Below, in pieces: positions 44,189 to 53,216 of a DNA stretch of 64,000 bases. The position numbers and the translations under genes were made by a program. A model generated the notes under the pieces. That model saw only the letters and a program-made list of their open reading frames with translations, did not search any database and was not told where the DNA came from. The stretch is taken from positions 124,001-188,000 of the forward strand of contig NZ_MRDL01000054.1 of NCBI RefSeq assembly GCF_002008365.1, written 5' to 3'. How positions within the stretch are numbered: position 1 is the stretch's first letter; each line of letters begins with the position of its first letter. The stretch comes from Rhizobium leguminosarum bv. viciae USDA 2370. Lineage in GTDB: Bacteria > Pseudomonadota > Alphaproteobacteria > Rhizobiales > Rhizobiaceae.

Positions 44189-45196
44189 ATGTTTGGGTTC
44201 GATCCGGTAGTGCTGGCAATCGTCGTCCTCGCCGCCGTCTCCGCGGCGGCGGTCGCCTATGCCCTATTGTTTTCGAAGATCGAGGCCGACAAGAAATCGG
44301 CAAGCCGCATCAACCGCGTCAAATCGGCCGAAAGCGACCGCGTCAAGGTCAAGGCTGCCCGTGACCGGGTGCAGGAGCTGTCCAAGCGCCGCAAATCGGT
44401 GCAGGACAATCTGAAGGATCTGGAAAAGCGCCAGCACGAAAAGACCAAGAAGACCTTGTCGATGAAATCCCGGCTGGTGCAGGCCGGCCTGACGATCACG
44501 GTAGCGAAATTCTATCTCATCAGCGCCATCTTCGCCTCCGTGCTGCTGTTCGTCGCCTTCGTCGTTGGTGTATCGTGGATGGTCATGGTCGGTGTCGCCG
44601 TCGTCGCCGGTCTCGGCCTGCCGCGCTGGGTTCTCGGCTTCCTGATCAAGCGCCGCCAGAATAAATTCCTGAACGAGCTTCCCAATGCGCTTGACGTCAT
44701 TACGCGCTCGATCAAATCGGGTCTCCCGCTCAACGATGCGATCCGCCTTATCGCCACCGAAGGCACCGACCCGGTCAAGAGTGAGTTCCGGCGCGTGATC
44801 GAGGCGCAGCAGGTAGGCCTCAGCATCCCCGACGCCTGCGCCCGCATGACGATCCACATGCCGCTCCAGGAAGTCAACTTCTTCGCCATCGTCATCGCCA
44901 TCCAGTCGCAGGCCGGCGGCAATCTGTCGGAAGCAATCGGCAACCTCTCAAAGGTACTGCGCGAGCGCAGGAAGATGAAGGCCAAGGTCTCGGCGCTCTC
45001 CATGGAAGCCAAGGCGTCGGCCGTCATCATCGGCGCTCTGCCCTTCATCGTCGCGACTCTCGTCTATCTCACCTCGCCGAACTACATGATGATCCTTTTC
45101 ACCGATCCGCGCGGCCATTTCATTATGGGTGTCTCGGCAATCTGGATGTCGATCGGCATCTTCGTCATGCGCAACATGGTCAATTTTGACATCTAG
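44189..45196 (+). CDS. tadB: Pilus assembly inner-membrane protein TadB
   Basis: 335 residues with a type II secretion F domain. There is an N-terminal helix, a charged cytoplasmic stretch with coiled-coil character (about 30-95, rich in Lys/Arg/Glu), then two helices near 110-155 and the T2SF domain with LPNALDVITRSIKSGLPLND. One or two helices close the C-terminus. Start: the ATG at 44189 has AAGGA in range; a GTG abuts it at 44186. It forms the platform with TadC over the CpaF motor. Confidence 0.94.
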   Translation: MFGFDPVVLAIVVLAAVSAAAVAYALLFSKIEADKKSASRINRVKSAESDRVKVKAARDRVQELSKRRKSVQDNLKDLEKRQHEKTKKTLSMKSRLVQAGLTITVAKFYLISAIFASVLLFVAFVVGVSWMVMVGVAVVAGLGLPRWVLGFLIKRRQNKFLNELPNALDVITRSIKSGLPLNDAIRLIATEGTDPVKSEFRRVIEAQQVGLSIPDACARMTIHMPLQEVNFFAIVIAIQSQAGGNLSEAIGNLSKVLRERRKMKAKVSALSMEAKASAVIIGALPFIVATLVYLTSPNYMMILFTDPRGHFIMGVSAIWMSIGIFVMRNMVNFDI

Positions 45197-45211
45197 CCTG
45201 AAGGAAGCACC

Positions 45212-46198
45212 ATGTCGCAGGACTTTGCCGCAACGCTGACCAATCCGAGCATGCTGATCGCGCTCTTCGTCGCGATCGCCGTCTTCGCCACCTTTTACAC
45301 GATCGCCATCCCCTTCTTCGAGCGCGGTGATCTCAACAAGCGCATGAAGGCTGTCTCGACTGAGCGCGAGCAGATCCGTGCCCGCGAACGCGCCCGCATG
45401 AACACAGAAACCGGCGTTGGCAAGGCCTCGCTCAGGAGCCAGAACAATCGCTCGGTCCGCCAGATCGTCGAGCGCTTCAACCTGCGTAAAGCGCTCGTCG
45501 ACGACAATACGGTCAACAAGCTGCGTGCCGCTGGGTTTCGCTCGGAGAACGCGCTAAATACCTTCCTCGTGGCGCGTTTCCTGCTGCCCTTCCTTTTCCT
45601 GACGCTTGCCGCTGTCTGGGTCTTCGGCCTCGGCAACCTTGCTGGACGAGGCACGCCCATCCGCCTCTTTGCCATCATCGGCGTCGGCTATCTCGGCTTC
45701 TACGCGCCGAATATCTTTATCTCGAACCGTATGAGCAAGCGCCAGCATTCGATCAAGCGCGCCTGGCCGGATGCGTTGGACCTGATGCTGATCTGCGTCG
45801 AATCCGGCATCTCGATCGAGGCCGCGATGCGTCGTGTATCGGAAGAGCTCGGCGAGCAGTCGCCGGCGCTTGCCGAAGAGATGGTGCTGACCACGGCCGA
45901 GCTCTCCTTCCTGCCGGATCGCCGTGTGGCGCTCGAAAATCTTGCAACGCGCACCCAGATCGAGCTGGTGCGCTCGGTGACTCAAGCGCTTATCCAGGCC
46001 GATCGCTACGGCACGCCGGTCGCGCAGGCGCTACGCGTTCTCGCCCAGGAAGGACGCGACGAGCGCATGAACGAAGCGGAAAAAAAGGCGGCCGCCCTGC
46101 CGCCGAAACTGACGGTGCCGATGATTCTGTTCTTCCTGCCGGTGCTGATCGCCGTCATTCTCGGTCCGGCCGGCATCCAGGTGGCAGACAAGTTCTGA
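45212..46198 (+). CDS. tadC: Pilus assembly inner-membrane protein TadC
   Basis: 328 residues, a second T2SF-domain protein. An N-terminal helix, a basic cytoplasmic region (with RARERARMNTETGVGKASLR), helices near 120-170, and the domain core WPDALDLMLICVESGISIEAAMRRV are visible, with a final helix VPMILFFLPVLIAVILGPAG. It probably pairs with TadB. It closes the plus-strand pilus operon; a LysE-type gene comes 181 bases later. Confidence 0.94.
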   Translation: MSQDFAATLTNPSMLIALFVAIAVFATFYTIAIPFFERGDLNKRMKAVSTEREQIRARERARMNTETGVGKASLRSQNNRSVRQIVERFNLRKALVDDNTVNKLRAAGFRSENALNTFLVARFLLPFLFLTLAAVWVFGLGNLAGRGTPIRLFAIIGVGYLGFYAPNIFISNRMSKRQHSIKRAWPDALDLMLICVESGISIEAAMRRVSEELGEQSPALAEEMVLTTAELSFLPDRRVALENLATRTQIELVRSVTQALIQADRYGTPVAQALRVLAQEGRDERMNEAEKKAAALPPKLTVPMILFFLPVLIAVILGPAGIQVADKF

Positions 46199-46379
46199 CG
46201 GCTGCGCCGGAAGCAGGCTACCGCTTTCGGCGTGCATCAAGGACCATCGGGTCCGATCCGCAGCCTTAAACGTGCGTGCCGCCGCCGGCAGAGCTGGTAA
46301 ACGGGATGACGACCATCGGCAAGCGCCGGAGCGCCCGCGGCGCCCCTGGCGTTCGTTCAATCCAAAAGAGAGGTTTCCG

Positions 46380-47012
46380 ATGTCTTCTGCGGGCATTTTC
46401 ATCAGCATCATGGCAGCCTTGGCGGTCGGGGCGATGAGCCCCGGCCCGAGCTTCGTCGTCGTTTCCAGGATCGCCATCTCGCGTTCCAGGCTGGATGGCC
46501 TTGCGGCCGCGCTCGGCATGGGCGCCGGCGGTGTCGTTTTTGCCGTACTGGCACTCGCCGGGCTGACGGCGCTGCTGTCGCAGTTCGAATGGCTGTATGT
46601 CCTGCTGAAGGTCGCAGGCGGCGCCTATCTCGTCTATATCGCTGTCAATATCTGGAGGAGCGCGGGTCAGCCGCTCGAGGTCTCCGACGCCGCCAATGGC
46701 AATCGCGCGCCGAGACTGAGCTTCATGACCGCGCTGCTGACCCAGCTCAGCAACCCGAAGACCATCATCGTCTATGCAAGCATCTTTGCCGCACTTTTAC
46801 CGAGGATGGTGCCGCTCAGTCTCATCGTCGCGCTGCCGCTCGGCGTGTTCGTCGTGGAGGCGGGGTGGTATTCGATCGTGGCCTTCGCCTTTTCGGCCCG
46901 CCACCCGCAGCGGCTCTATCTTGCCGCGAAGAGCTGGATCGACCGCACCGCGGGTGCCGTCATGGCCGGCCTCGGCCTTCGGCTCATTCTCGCGGGCGTA
47001 AGTGATCGATAG
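46380..47012 (+). CDS. LysE/RhtB family amino acid exporter
   Basis: 210 residues with about six membrane helices. The family motif GAMSPGPSFVVVSR near the N-terminus and the GAGGVVFAVLALAG stretch are typical of LysE/RhtB translocators, which export amino acids such as lysine, threonine or homoserine lactone. The substrate is unknown. It interrupts the pilus locus between tadC and tadD and shows no obvious link to it. An AGAGAGG site stands just before the ATG. Confidence 0.92.
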   Translation: MSSAGIFISIMAALAVGAMSPGPSFVVVSRIAISRSRLDGLAAALGMGAGGVVFAVLALAGLTALLSQFEWLYVLLKVAGGAYLVYIAVNIWRSAGQPLEVSDAANGNRAPRLSFMTALLTQLSNPKTIIVYASIFAALLPRMVPLSLIVALPLGVFVVEAGWYSIVAFAFSARHPQRLYLAAKSWIDRTAGAVMAGLGLRLILAGVSDR

Positions 47013-47061
47013 GCTGGCGCGCGAGTGACTTCGGACGCTCTCAGGCTCAGAGGAGATCCCG

Positions 47062-47895
47062 TCAGTTGGTATTGCTGCCGCCCGCTGCGCCAGGCGTCTT
47101 GTCCTTGGCGGCGAGTTTCTGCCAGGAATTCTGCTGCGAGAGCATGCCTCTAAGATAGGCGACATTGGCGTCGGCCTGCTGCGGCGAAAGTTCGCGCCGG
47201 GCGATCTGCTCGGCTTCCGGGAATCGTCCCTGAAGGCCGACGACGAGGGCAAGGTTCTGCCTGACACGGCTGTCGGCTGTGGGTTGGCCGGCGGCGGAGC
47301 GCAGGTAGGTTTCGGCCGTGCGCAAATCGCCGGTCAGCACATAGGACATGCCGAGGTTGGAAAGGATGGAGGGCTCGTTCGGCTGGATGTCGAGCGCGTC
47401 GCGGTAGCGCTGCCTGGCATCGCTTGCCCGGCCCATCTGGTCGAGGATCGCGCCTTGGGCCGAAATCAGCTTCCAGTCCGGACGGTCGGGTGTCTGGGCG
47501 CGGCCGATCGTGTCGAGCGCCTGCTGGAACTGGCCGGCCGCCGCCTGCGCCTTGCCGTAGGCGGCCAGCACGTTGCGGTCGCCGGGATTGGCGATGGCCA
47601 CTTGCTGCATGACGGCGAGCGCCTGGGTGTCGCGGCCGTTCATGCGCAGCAGATTGGCATAATTGACGCCGGTGACGGGATCGCGCGGGTTCTTTTCGTA
47701 GGCCTGGCCGAGCCGGTCCGTCGCCGAGCGCAGCTCCGTCGCGTCCATCTCTTCAACCGGCTTGGTGAGCTTCGGCACCGAGCCGGTTGTCATCCGGTCC
47801 TTGGTCGTCGAGCAGCCGGCAAGCGCAAGGACGATCAGGGAGGCCGCAGCGCCCTGCAGGATACGATTCGTGAATGTGGTGAGCGAGGCAGGCAT
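47062..47895 (-). CDS. tadD: Tad pilus lipoprotein TadD, TPR repeats
   Basis: 277 residues. The signal sequence ends in a lipobox (ALAGC, about Cys24), then a series of tetratricopeptide repeats, for example NPGDRNVLAAYGKAQAAAGQFQ and a repeat starting QPNEPSILSNLGMSYVLTG. TadD-type lipoproteins support secretin or pilus assembly, and its place beside the cpa/tad genes fits this. It is on the opposite strand and divergent from the aminopeptidase gene, with an inverted repeat between them. C-terminus is rich in glycine and asparagine. Confidence 0.88.
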   Translation of the reverse strand: MPASLTTFTNRILQGAAASLIVLALAGCSTTKDRMTTGSVPKLTKPVEEMDATELRSATDRLGQAYEKNPRDPVTGVNYANLLRMNGRDTQALAVMQQVAIANPGDRNVLAAYGKAQAAAGQFQQALDTIGRAQTPDRPDWKLISAQGAILDQMGRASDARQRYRDALDIQPNEPSILSNLGMSYVLTGDLRTAETYLRSAAGQPTADSRVRQNLALVVGLQGRFPEAEQIARRELSPQQADANVAYLRGMLSQQNSWQKLAAKDKTPGAAGGSNTN

Positions 47896-47978
47896 GATGC
47901 GTTCCTGGATTCCGAAATCGGCGCCTGACCTCGAAGCGGAACAGGGAAAGGTTTGACGCAATCTTCGCTCCAGCAATA

Positions 47979-47998
47979 GTCTGTTAACCCTAACAGAC
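47979..47998. promoter_or_regulatory. Inverted repeat between tadD and the aminopeptidase gene
   Basis: A perfect 8-base inverted repeat (GTCTGTTA and TAACAGAC) with ACCC between its arms lies in the 142-base divergent promoter region, 40 bases before the aminopeptidase start. It has the size of a dimeric regulator site. No matching regulator is encoded next to it. Confidence 0.4.
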
Positions 47999-48037
47999 CG
48001 TTAAGGAACGATTCCTTACGACCGCCGAAGGACAATC

Positions 48038-49429
48038 ATGGCCCCCTATCAGTTCATCGAGAGACCGACCCCTTTCAACACGAAGGGCGGTTTGACGCTG
48101 CCGATCTTTGCCGTCACGCCTGCCCATATCGAGACCGGCACGATCGATCCGATCGCGCTCGATTGGGCGCGCCGGGCAGGCTACAAGGCCGAAAGTGGGT
48201 CGCTGCTGCTGATCCCGACGGCCGAAGGCCATCTCGGCGGCGCGCTTTACGGCCTCGGCACCAATCCATCCGAGCAGCCTTACATCACCGGCCGGCTCGC
48301 TCGTGCGCTGCCGGCCGGCGACTGGCACATCGAGACCGCGCCGCTGACGGCAAATCGCCTGGCTCTCGGTTTTGGGCTCGGCAGCTACCGTTTCGACCGT
48401 TACAAATCCGAAAAATCGCCGGCGGCGACGCTGATGATCCCCCGTGATGCCGACGCCGCCGACATCAAGCGCCAGCTCGCCGGCGTCTTTCTCGCCCGCG
48501 ACCTGATCAATACGCCGACGAATGACATGGGGCCGGTACAGCTCGAGGCCGTTTTCCGTGGCCTGGCCGGACATTACAAGGCGGAGATATCGGTTATTAC
48601 GGGTGACGACCTGCTCAAGCAAAACTTCCCGCTGGTCCATACCGTCGGCCGCGCCAGCGCCGATGCGCCGCGCCTTCTCGAAATGCGCTGGGGCAAGAAG
48701 GGCCATCGCAAGGTGACGCTCGTCGGCAAGGGCGTCTGCTTCGACACCGGCGGTCTCGACATCAAGCCTGCCGCCTCCATGCTGCTGATGAAGAAGGACA
48801 TGGGCGGCGCGGCGAATGTGATGGGGCTTGCTCTGATGATCATGGACGCCAAGCTGAAGGTCGACCTGCGCGTCATCGTCCCCGTCGTCGAAAACGCGAT
48901 CTCGTCCAATGCCTTCCGGCCCGGCGACATCTATCGGAGCCGCAAGGGCTTGACCGTCCAGATCGACAATACCGACGCCGAAGGCCGTTTGATCCTTGCC
49001 GATGCGCTTGCCTATGCGGACGAGGAAGAGCCCGATCTGCTGATTGATATGGCGACGCTGACCGGCGCTGCCCGCGTGGCCCTTGGCCCGGATCTCCCGC
49101 CCTTCTTCACCGACGACGCCAATCTGGCGCATGACCTGACCGAAGCGAGCCTGGAAACCGACGATCCGATCTGGCGCCTGCCGCTCTATTCCGGCTACGA
49201 AAAGGATATCCGCACCAAGTTCGCCGATCTTACCAATGCCCCTGCCGGCGGCATGGCGGGGGCGATTACCGCAGCCCTCTTCCTCAAGCGTTTCGTCAGC
49301 AAGGCGAAGAGTTGGGCGCATTTCGACATTTACGGCTGGGCTCAAGCCGAACGACCACATTCGCCGGGTGGCGGCGAGGCACAGGCGATCCGCGCGCTCT
49401 TTCACCATATCCGCGAGAGCTTGCGCTGA
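48038..49429 (+). CDS. Leucyl aminopeptidase family M17 protein
   Basis: 463 residues, cytoplasmic metallopeptidase that removes N-terminal residues from peptides. The two-metal site is present: GKGVCFDTGGLDIKP and LMKKDMGGAANVMG in the first half of the catalytic domain, and the family signature NTDAEGRLILADAL. The N-terminal domain is divergent. It lies upstream of a MarR regulator and an NlpC/P60 peptidase in the same direction. PepA and PepB are relatives; I do not assign a symbol. Confidence 0.93.
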   Translation: MAPYQFIERPTPFNTKGGLTLPIFAVTPAHIETGTIDPIALDWARRAGYKAESGSLLLIPTAEGHLGGALYGLGTNPSEQPYITGRLARALPAGDWHIETAPLTANRLALGFGLGSYRFDRYKSEKSPAATLMIPRDADAADIKRQLAGVFLARDLINTPTNDMGPVQLEAVFRGLAGHYKAEISVITGDDLLKQNFPLVHTVGRASADAPRLLEMRWGKKGHRKVTLVGKGVCFDTGGLDIKPAASMLLMKKDMGGAANVMGLALMIMDAKLKVDLRVIVPVVENAISSNAFRPGDIYRSRKGLTVQIDNTDAEGRLILADALAYADEEEPDLLIDMATLTGAARVALGPDLPPFFTDDANLAHDLTEASLETDDPIWRLPLYSGYEKDIRTKFADLTNAPAGGMAGAITAALFLKRFVSKAKSWAHFDIYGWAQAERPHSPGGGEAQAIRALFHHIRESLR

Positions 49430-49436
49430 TGCCATG

Positions 49437-49542
49437 CTAAAGCGCGTCGCGATCTTTCAGATCCGCTCCTTGCGCTTTAAGTCTTTGTTTTACGCATGTC
49501 GTATCGCAAAACCGCTGCACACTTTTGCGCAACATGCTTTAG
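49437..49542. repeat. RIME-like palindromic element, copy E
   Basis: Two palindromes: AAAGCGC...GCGCTTT, then a second bounded by GCATGTCG and AACATGC that contains CGCAAAACCGCTGCACACTT. This second part shares its core with the element at 29346-29397. It starts seven bases after the aminopeptidase stop and may end that transcript. The rest of the gap to 49709 shows nothing I can name. Confidence 0.75.
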
Positions 49543-49709
49543 AAATAAGCGCTGAGGCGCATCGCGTGATCCCTGTTCACGCGCTGCGCCTCGCTGCCGA
49601 TCGTTAAAATTTTATTCACCCTGCCAGGCGGCAATTTCCAGCGCCCCTTGCATGTGCATGGCAACTACCGGAAAATGGAACGCTAGCGTAACGATCTTCC
49701 GGAGGGGCC

Positions 49710-50060
49710 GTGCCGATCGAACTGACCGCCTCGCAGGCGCTGGGGCTCTGGCATGGCGCGGCGCTCGATCAGGTCCGCCACGACGATCGCGATTTGACGT
49801 TGCGCCAGATGGCGATCCTGCTGCATATTTATCTGGTGCCGCCGCCGCACACGGTGCGCGGGCTTGCCGCCACACTTGATGTCACCAAGCCGGTCATCAC
49901 CCGCGCCTTGGATACGATGGGCGAGATGGGTCTGGTCGACCGCGTGCGTGACGATGCCGACCGGCGCAACGTGATCATCAAGCGCACCGTCGGCGGTGCG
50001 CTTTACCTGGAAAAGCTCGGCGATCTCATACGAGATCAGGCCCGCCGGCTGCCGATCTGA
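49710..50060 (+). CDS. MarR-family winged-helix regulator
   Basis: 116 residues, smaller than a typical MarR protein. The winged helix is clear: LTLRQMAILLHIYL, VRGLAATLDVTKPVITRALDTM and GLVDRVRDDADRRNVIIK. The long dimerisation helices are shortened. The start is a GTG preceded by CGGAGGG. It lies 11 bases before the NlpC/P60 gene and is probably co-transcribed with it, so that gene may be its target. Ligand unknown. Confidence 0.85.
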   Translation: MPIELTASQALGLWHGAALDQVRHDDRDLTLRQMAILLHIYLVPPPHTVRGLAATLDVTKPVITRALDTMGEMGLVDRVRDDADRRNVIIKRTVGGALYLEKLGDLIRDQARRLPI

Positions 50061-50071
50061 AAGGAACGCGA

Positions 50072-50929
50072 ATGACGATGCTCGACCGCCGCCTGCATGC
50101 CTACCGGCCTGATCTCGCGGAAGCCGGCCTCGAAGGCAAGGTCGAGGCGTCGCGCTTTGTGAAGGGCGCGCCGGCGCGTGTCGCCGTTCCTGTCCTGGCC
50201 GTGCGCCCTGAACCGGACCTTGCCCGCGGCATCGATACGGAACTGCTTCTCGGCGAGGATGTGACGGTTTTCGATCGCGCCAACGGCTGGTGCTGGGTGA
50301 AAGCCGCCGCGGACGGTTATGTCGGTTATGTCGCTGCGGACGCGCTCTTAGAAGGCAGGCCGGCGCCGACCCATATCGTCACCGTGCAGCGCAGCTTCGT
50401 CTATCCCGAACCGGAACTGCGCAAGCCCCACCAGGCCATCGTGTCGATGGGAAGCCGCGTCTACGTCGCCGGCGAGGCGGAAGCGCGGGGCAATCGCTAC
50501 GTCGTGCTCGAGGACGGAACGGCGATCTTTGCCAAGCACGTCCAGCCGATCGGCGCTCTCGATGGCGCCGATTACGTGGAGATCGTCGCCCGTTTCCTGG
50601 AAACGCCCTACCTCTGGGGCGGACGTTCCGGCCTCGGCATCGATTGCTCCGGCCTCGTCCAGCTGGCGATGCTGATGACGGGCAGAGCTGCGCCGCGCGA
50701 TACCGACCTGCAGGCAGCAAGCCTCGGCCAGCCGATCGACCGCTCCGAAATCCACCGTGGCGACCTCGTATTCTGGAAGGGCCATGTCGCCGTCTTCGAG
50801 GATACGGAAACCATTCTGCACGCCAACGGCCATAGCATGACGGTGGCGCGCGAGAATTTCGCGGCCGCCGTCGAGCGCATCGGCTGGCTCTACGAGCAAC
50901 CGACCGGCTATCGCCGCCCGATCAGCTGA
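50072..50929 (+). CDS. NlpC/P60 family peptidase with SH3-like domains (YkfC-like)
   Basis: 285 residues. Two bacterial SH3-like domains (about 45-95 and 100-160) precede a C-terminal NlpC/P60 cysteine peptidase domain. The catalytic triad is Cys192 (GIDCSGLVQ), His238 (KGHVAVFED) and His250 (LHANGHS). There is no signal peptide, so it may work in the cytoplasm on imported murein peptides, like Bacillus YkfC, which cuts after L-Ala-gamma-D-Glu. Its last eight bases overlap the end of a convergent amidase gene. Confidence 0.92.
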   Translation: MTMLDRRLHAYRPDLAEAGLEGKVEASRFVKGAPARVAVPVLAVRPEPDLARGIDTELLLGEDVTVFDRANGWCWVKAAADGYVGYVAADALLEGRPAPTHIVTVQRSFVYPEPELRKPHQAIVSMGSRVYVAGEAEARGNRYVVLEDGTAIFAKHVQPIGALDGADYVEIVARFLETPYLWGGRSGLGIDCSGLVQLAMLMTGRAAPRDTDLQAASLGQPIDRSEIHRGDLVFWKGHVAVFEDTETILHANGHSMTVARENFAAAVERIGWLYEQPTGYRRPIS

Positions 50930-52313
50930 TCGGAGGTCGCGGCCAGGATCTTACCCCGCCGGTCCAGTCCTCGAAGGCTTTCGACAGCCTCAGCACCCGC
51001 ATGTCGTCGAAACGCGGCCCGACGATCTGCAGGCCGATCGGCATCCCTGATCGGGAGAAACCGCAATTGATCGAGGCGGCCGGCTGCTCCGACATGTTCC
51101 ACGGCACGGTGAAACCGATATGCTCGAACGGCAGGGCCGGATCGTTGGTCGGCGATGCCCATTCGGCCGGATAGGAGATGATCGGATTGGTCGGCGAAAG
51201 CAGGGCGTCGACCTCGGTAAACAGCTGTCCGCAGCTCTTGCGCATCTCGATCGTCTGGTTGAAGCCCCTGACCGCATCGACACCGCTGATGTCGGCGCCG
51301 CCCATCGCCCAATCCCTGATATAGGGCAGGATGCTGTCGCGCCTGATGTCGTCGAGCTCGGCGATATCGCCCCAGAACCGGGACCGCCAGAATTTGTCGA
51401 GGCCATCCAGCATCGCGCGCGTCAGCACCGGCTGGACTGATACAATGGTCGCACCGGCCTTCTCGAACTGCTGCGCCGCCGCTTCGACCGCGACCCTGAT
51501 CTCGTCCTCCACCGTAAGCCCGCAGCCGGCATCGAGCATTAGCCCGATCTTCATGCCCGATAGGTCGATGTCGAGATCCATCCAGTTGAAATCGTTCGGC
51601 GGCAGACTGGTGCCGTCGCGCCAGTCCGGCCGTGACAGCGTCGCCATCGAAAAGGCCGCGTCCTCGACTGTGCGCGCCATCGGCCCGACGCAGCGCCCGA
51701 CATAATAGGGATCGGCCGGAATGCGCCCATGGCTCGGCTTGAAGCCGAAGATGCCGGTCCAGCCGGCGGGAAGGCGCACCGAGCCGCCGATATCGGTGCC
51801 GATATGCAGCGGTCCGTAGCCGGCCGCCGCCGCTGCGGAAGCCCCGGCGCTCGATCCGCCGGGATTCTGCGCGGTGTTCCAGGGATTGCGGCTGAGAGGA
51901 TGAAAGCTCGAAAGCCCGGAGGAAAGCATGCCGTAATCGGGGCAGGTCGTCTTGGCGAAGATCACCGCGCCGTCTTCGCGCAGCCGGGCGGCGGCCGGTG
52001 CGTCGGCGTCCGCCGGCTTCAGTTCCACTGCCCTCGTGCCGAGCGGCACCGGCTGGCCCTTCGTGGCGATCAGCTCTTTCAGCGTCGCCGGGATGCCGTC
52101 GAGGGGGCCCAGCGTTTCTCCCTTGGCCCAGCGCTCCGTCGACGCTTTCGCCTGCGCGCGCGCCGATTCCGGATCGTAGAGGTAGAGTGCCGAAATCGAA
52201 GGCTCCCAGGCCGCTATATGGCCTTCGAGGGAAAGCCAGTATTCGAGAGGGGAGAGGCTCTTATCGGCGAAGCGCCGCCTGAGTTCGCGAATGGTAAGGT
52301 CGGTTTCGGTCAT
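50922..52313 (-). CDS. Amidase (amidase signature family)
   Basis: 463 residues. Amidase signature enzymes use a Ser-cisSer-Lys triad: the lysine is in ATLKELIATKG (about residue 78), and the serines are in NPGGSSAGASAAAAAGYG and GTDIGGSVRLPAGWTG (about 150-180). Substrate may be a simple amide or an aminoacyl amide; sequence does not say. It is the last gene of a minus-strand run after the peptide ABC transporter, 36 bases after its permease gene, so it probably acts on what that transporter imports. Confidence 0.92.
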   Translation of the reverse strand: MTETDLTIRELRRRFADKSLSPLEYWLSLEGHIAAWEPSISALYLYDPESARAQAKASTERWAKGETLGPLDGIPATLKELIATKGQPVPLGTRAVELKPADADAPAAARLREDGAVIFAKTTCPDYGMLSSGLSSFHPLSRNPWNTAQNPGGSSAGASAAAAAGYGPLHIGTDIGGSVRLPAGWTGIFGFKPSHGRIPADPYYVGRCVGPMARTVEDAAFSMATLSRPDWRDGTSLPPNDFNWMDLDIDLSGMKIGLMLDAGCGLTVEDEIRVAVEAAAQQFEKAGATIVSVQPVLTRAMLDGLDKFWRSRFWGDIAELDDIRRDSILPYIRDWAMGGADISGVDAVRGFNQTIEMRKSCGQLFTEVDALLSPTNPIISYPAEWASPTNDPALPFEHIGFTVPWNMSEQPAASINCGFSRSGMPIGLQIVGPRFDDMRVLRLSKAFEDWTGGVRSWPRPPIS

Positions 52314-52349
52314 GGCATGGTCTTTCGGGCTTTTCGTCTTGGGAGGACA

Positions 52350-53213
52350 TCAGCGGCTCGCCTCGCGGGGGTCGAGCAGATCGCGCAAACCGTCGCCGAG
52401 CATGTTGAAGCCGAAGACGGTGAGCGCGATGGCAAGGCCGGGCAGGATCGCCAGCCAGGGGGCGAGCGCCAGATAGGTTTGCGCATCGGCAAGCATCCGG
52501 CCCCAGGTCGGCGCCGGCGGCGCTATGCCGAGCCCAAGGAAGCTGAGCCCCGCTTCGGTGAGGATCGCCAGCCCCAGCTGGATCGCGCCATGCACGATGA
52601 TCTGGCTCATGATATTCGGCAGCACATGGCGTAGCGAAATGGTCAGGCGCGTATTGCCGATCGCGCGCGCCGCCGTCACATAGTCGCGGCTCCAGGCCTG
52701 CAGCGAGGTCGCGAGTGTGACGCGGGCAAAGACCGGGATCATGAAGACGGCAATCGCGGTGATCGCGGTGAACCGCCCCGGCCCGAGAAAGGCGCCGAGC
52801 ACCATGGCGGACAGGATCGGCGGCAAGGCGAAGATGACGTCGCAGATGCGCATCAGCAACGCCTCGAAAGGACCGCGGATCGCCGCCGCCGAAATGCCGG
52901 CGATCGAGCCGAGCGTCCCGCCGATCGCCACCGCGGTAATGGCGATCGACAGTGAATTCCAGCAGCCTGCCATCAGCATCGAAAGCACATCGCGGCCGAA
53001 CTGGTCCGTGCCGAGCAGGCCGAAGGCAAGCGGTGGCTGTAATTTGTGGATGATCTGCATTTTCGCCGGCGGCAGCGGCGTCCAGACAAGCGACAGCAGT
53101 GCAACGGTGACCAGCAGGCCGATGATGACAGCCCCTGAAATCAGGTTCATTCGCCGGCTAAGTCTAAAGACCCGGCGGCGGCTCATGATTGCGGTGGATA
53201 CGATCGGTGCCAT
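52350..53213 (-). CDS. Peptide/amide ABC transporter permease (DppC type)
   Basis: 287 residues. One N-terminal helix (LISGAVIIGLLVTVALLSLV), then the permease core with about five helices. The ATPase-contact loop reads DYVTAARAIGNTRLTISLRHVLPN. It pairs with the DppB-type permease gene that ends three bases before it. No ATPase gene belongs to this cluster in the window, so energy must come from a subunit encoded elsewhere. Confidence 0.92.
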   Translation of the reverse strand: MAPIVSTAIMSRRRVFRLSRRMNLISGAVIIGLLVTVALLSLVWTPLPPAKMQIIHKLQPPLAFGLLGTDQFGRDVLSMLMAGCWNSLSIAITAVAIGGTLGSIAGISAAAIRGPFEALLMRICDVIFALPPILSAMVLGAFLGPGRFTAITAIAVFMIPVFARVTLATSLQAWSRDYVTAARAIGNTRLTISLRHVLPNIMSQIIVHGAIQLGLAILTEAGLSFLGLGIAPPAPTWGRMLADAQTYLALAPWLAILPGLAIALTVFGFNMLGDGLRDLLDPREASR

Positions 53214-53216
53214 GCG

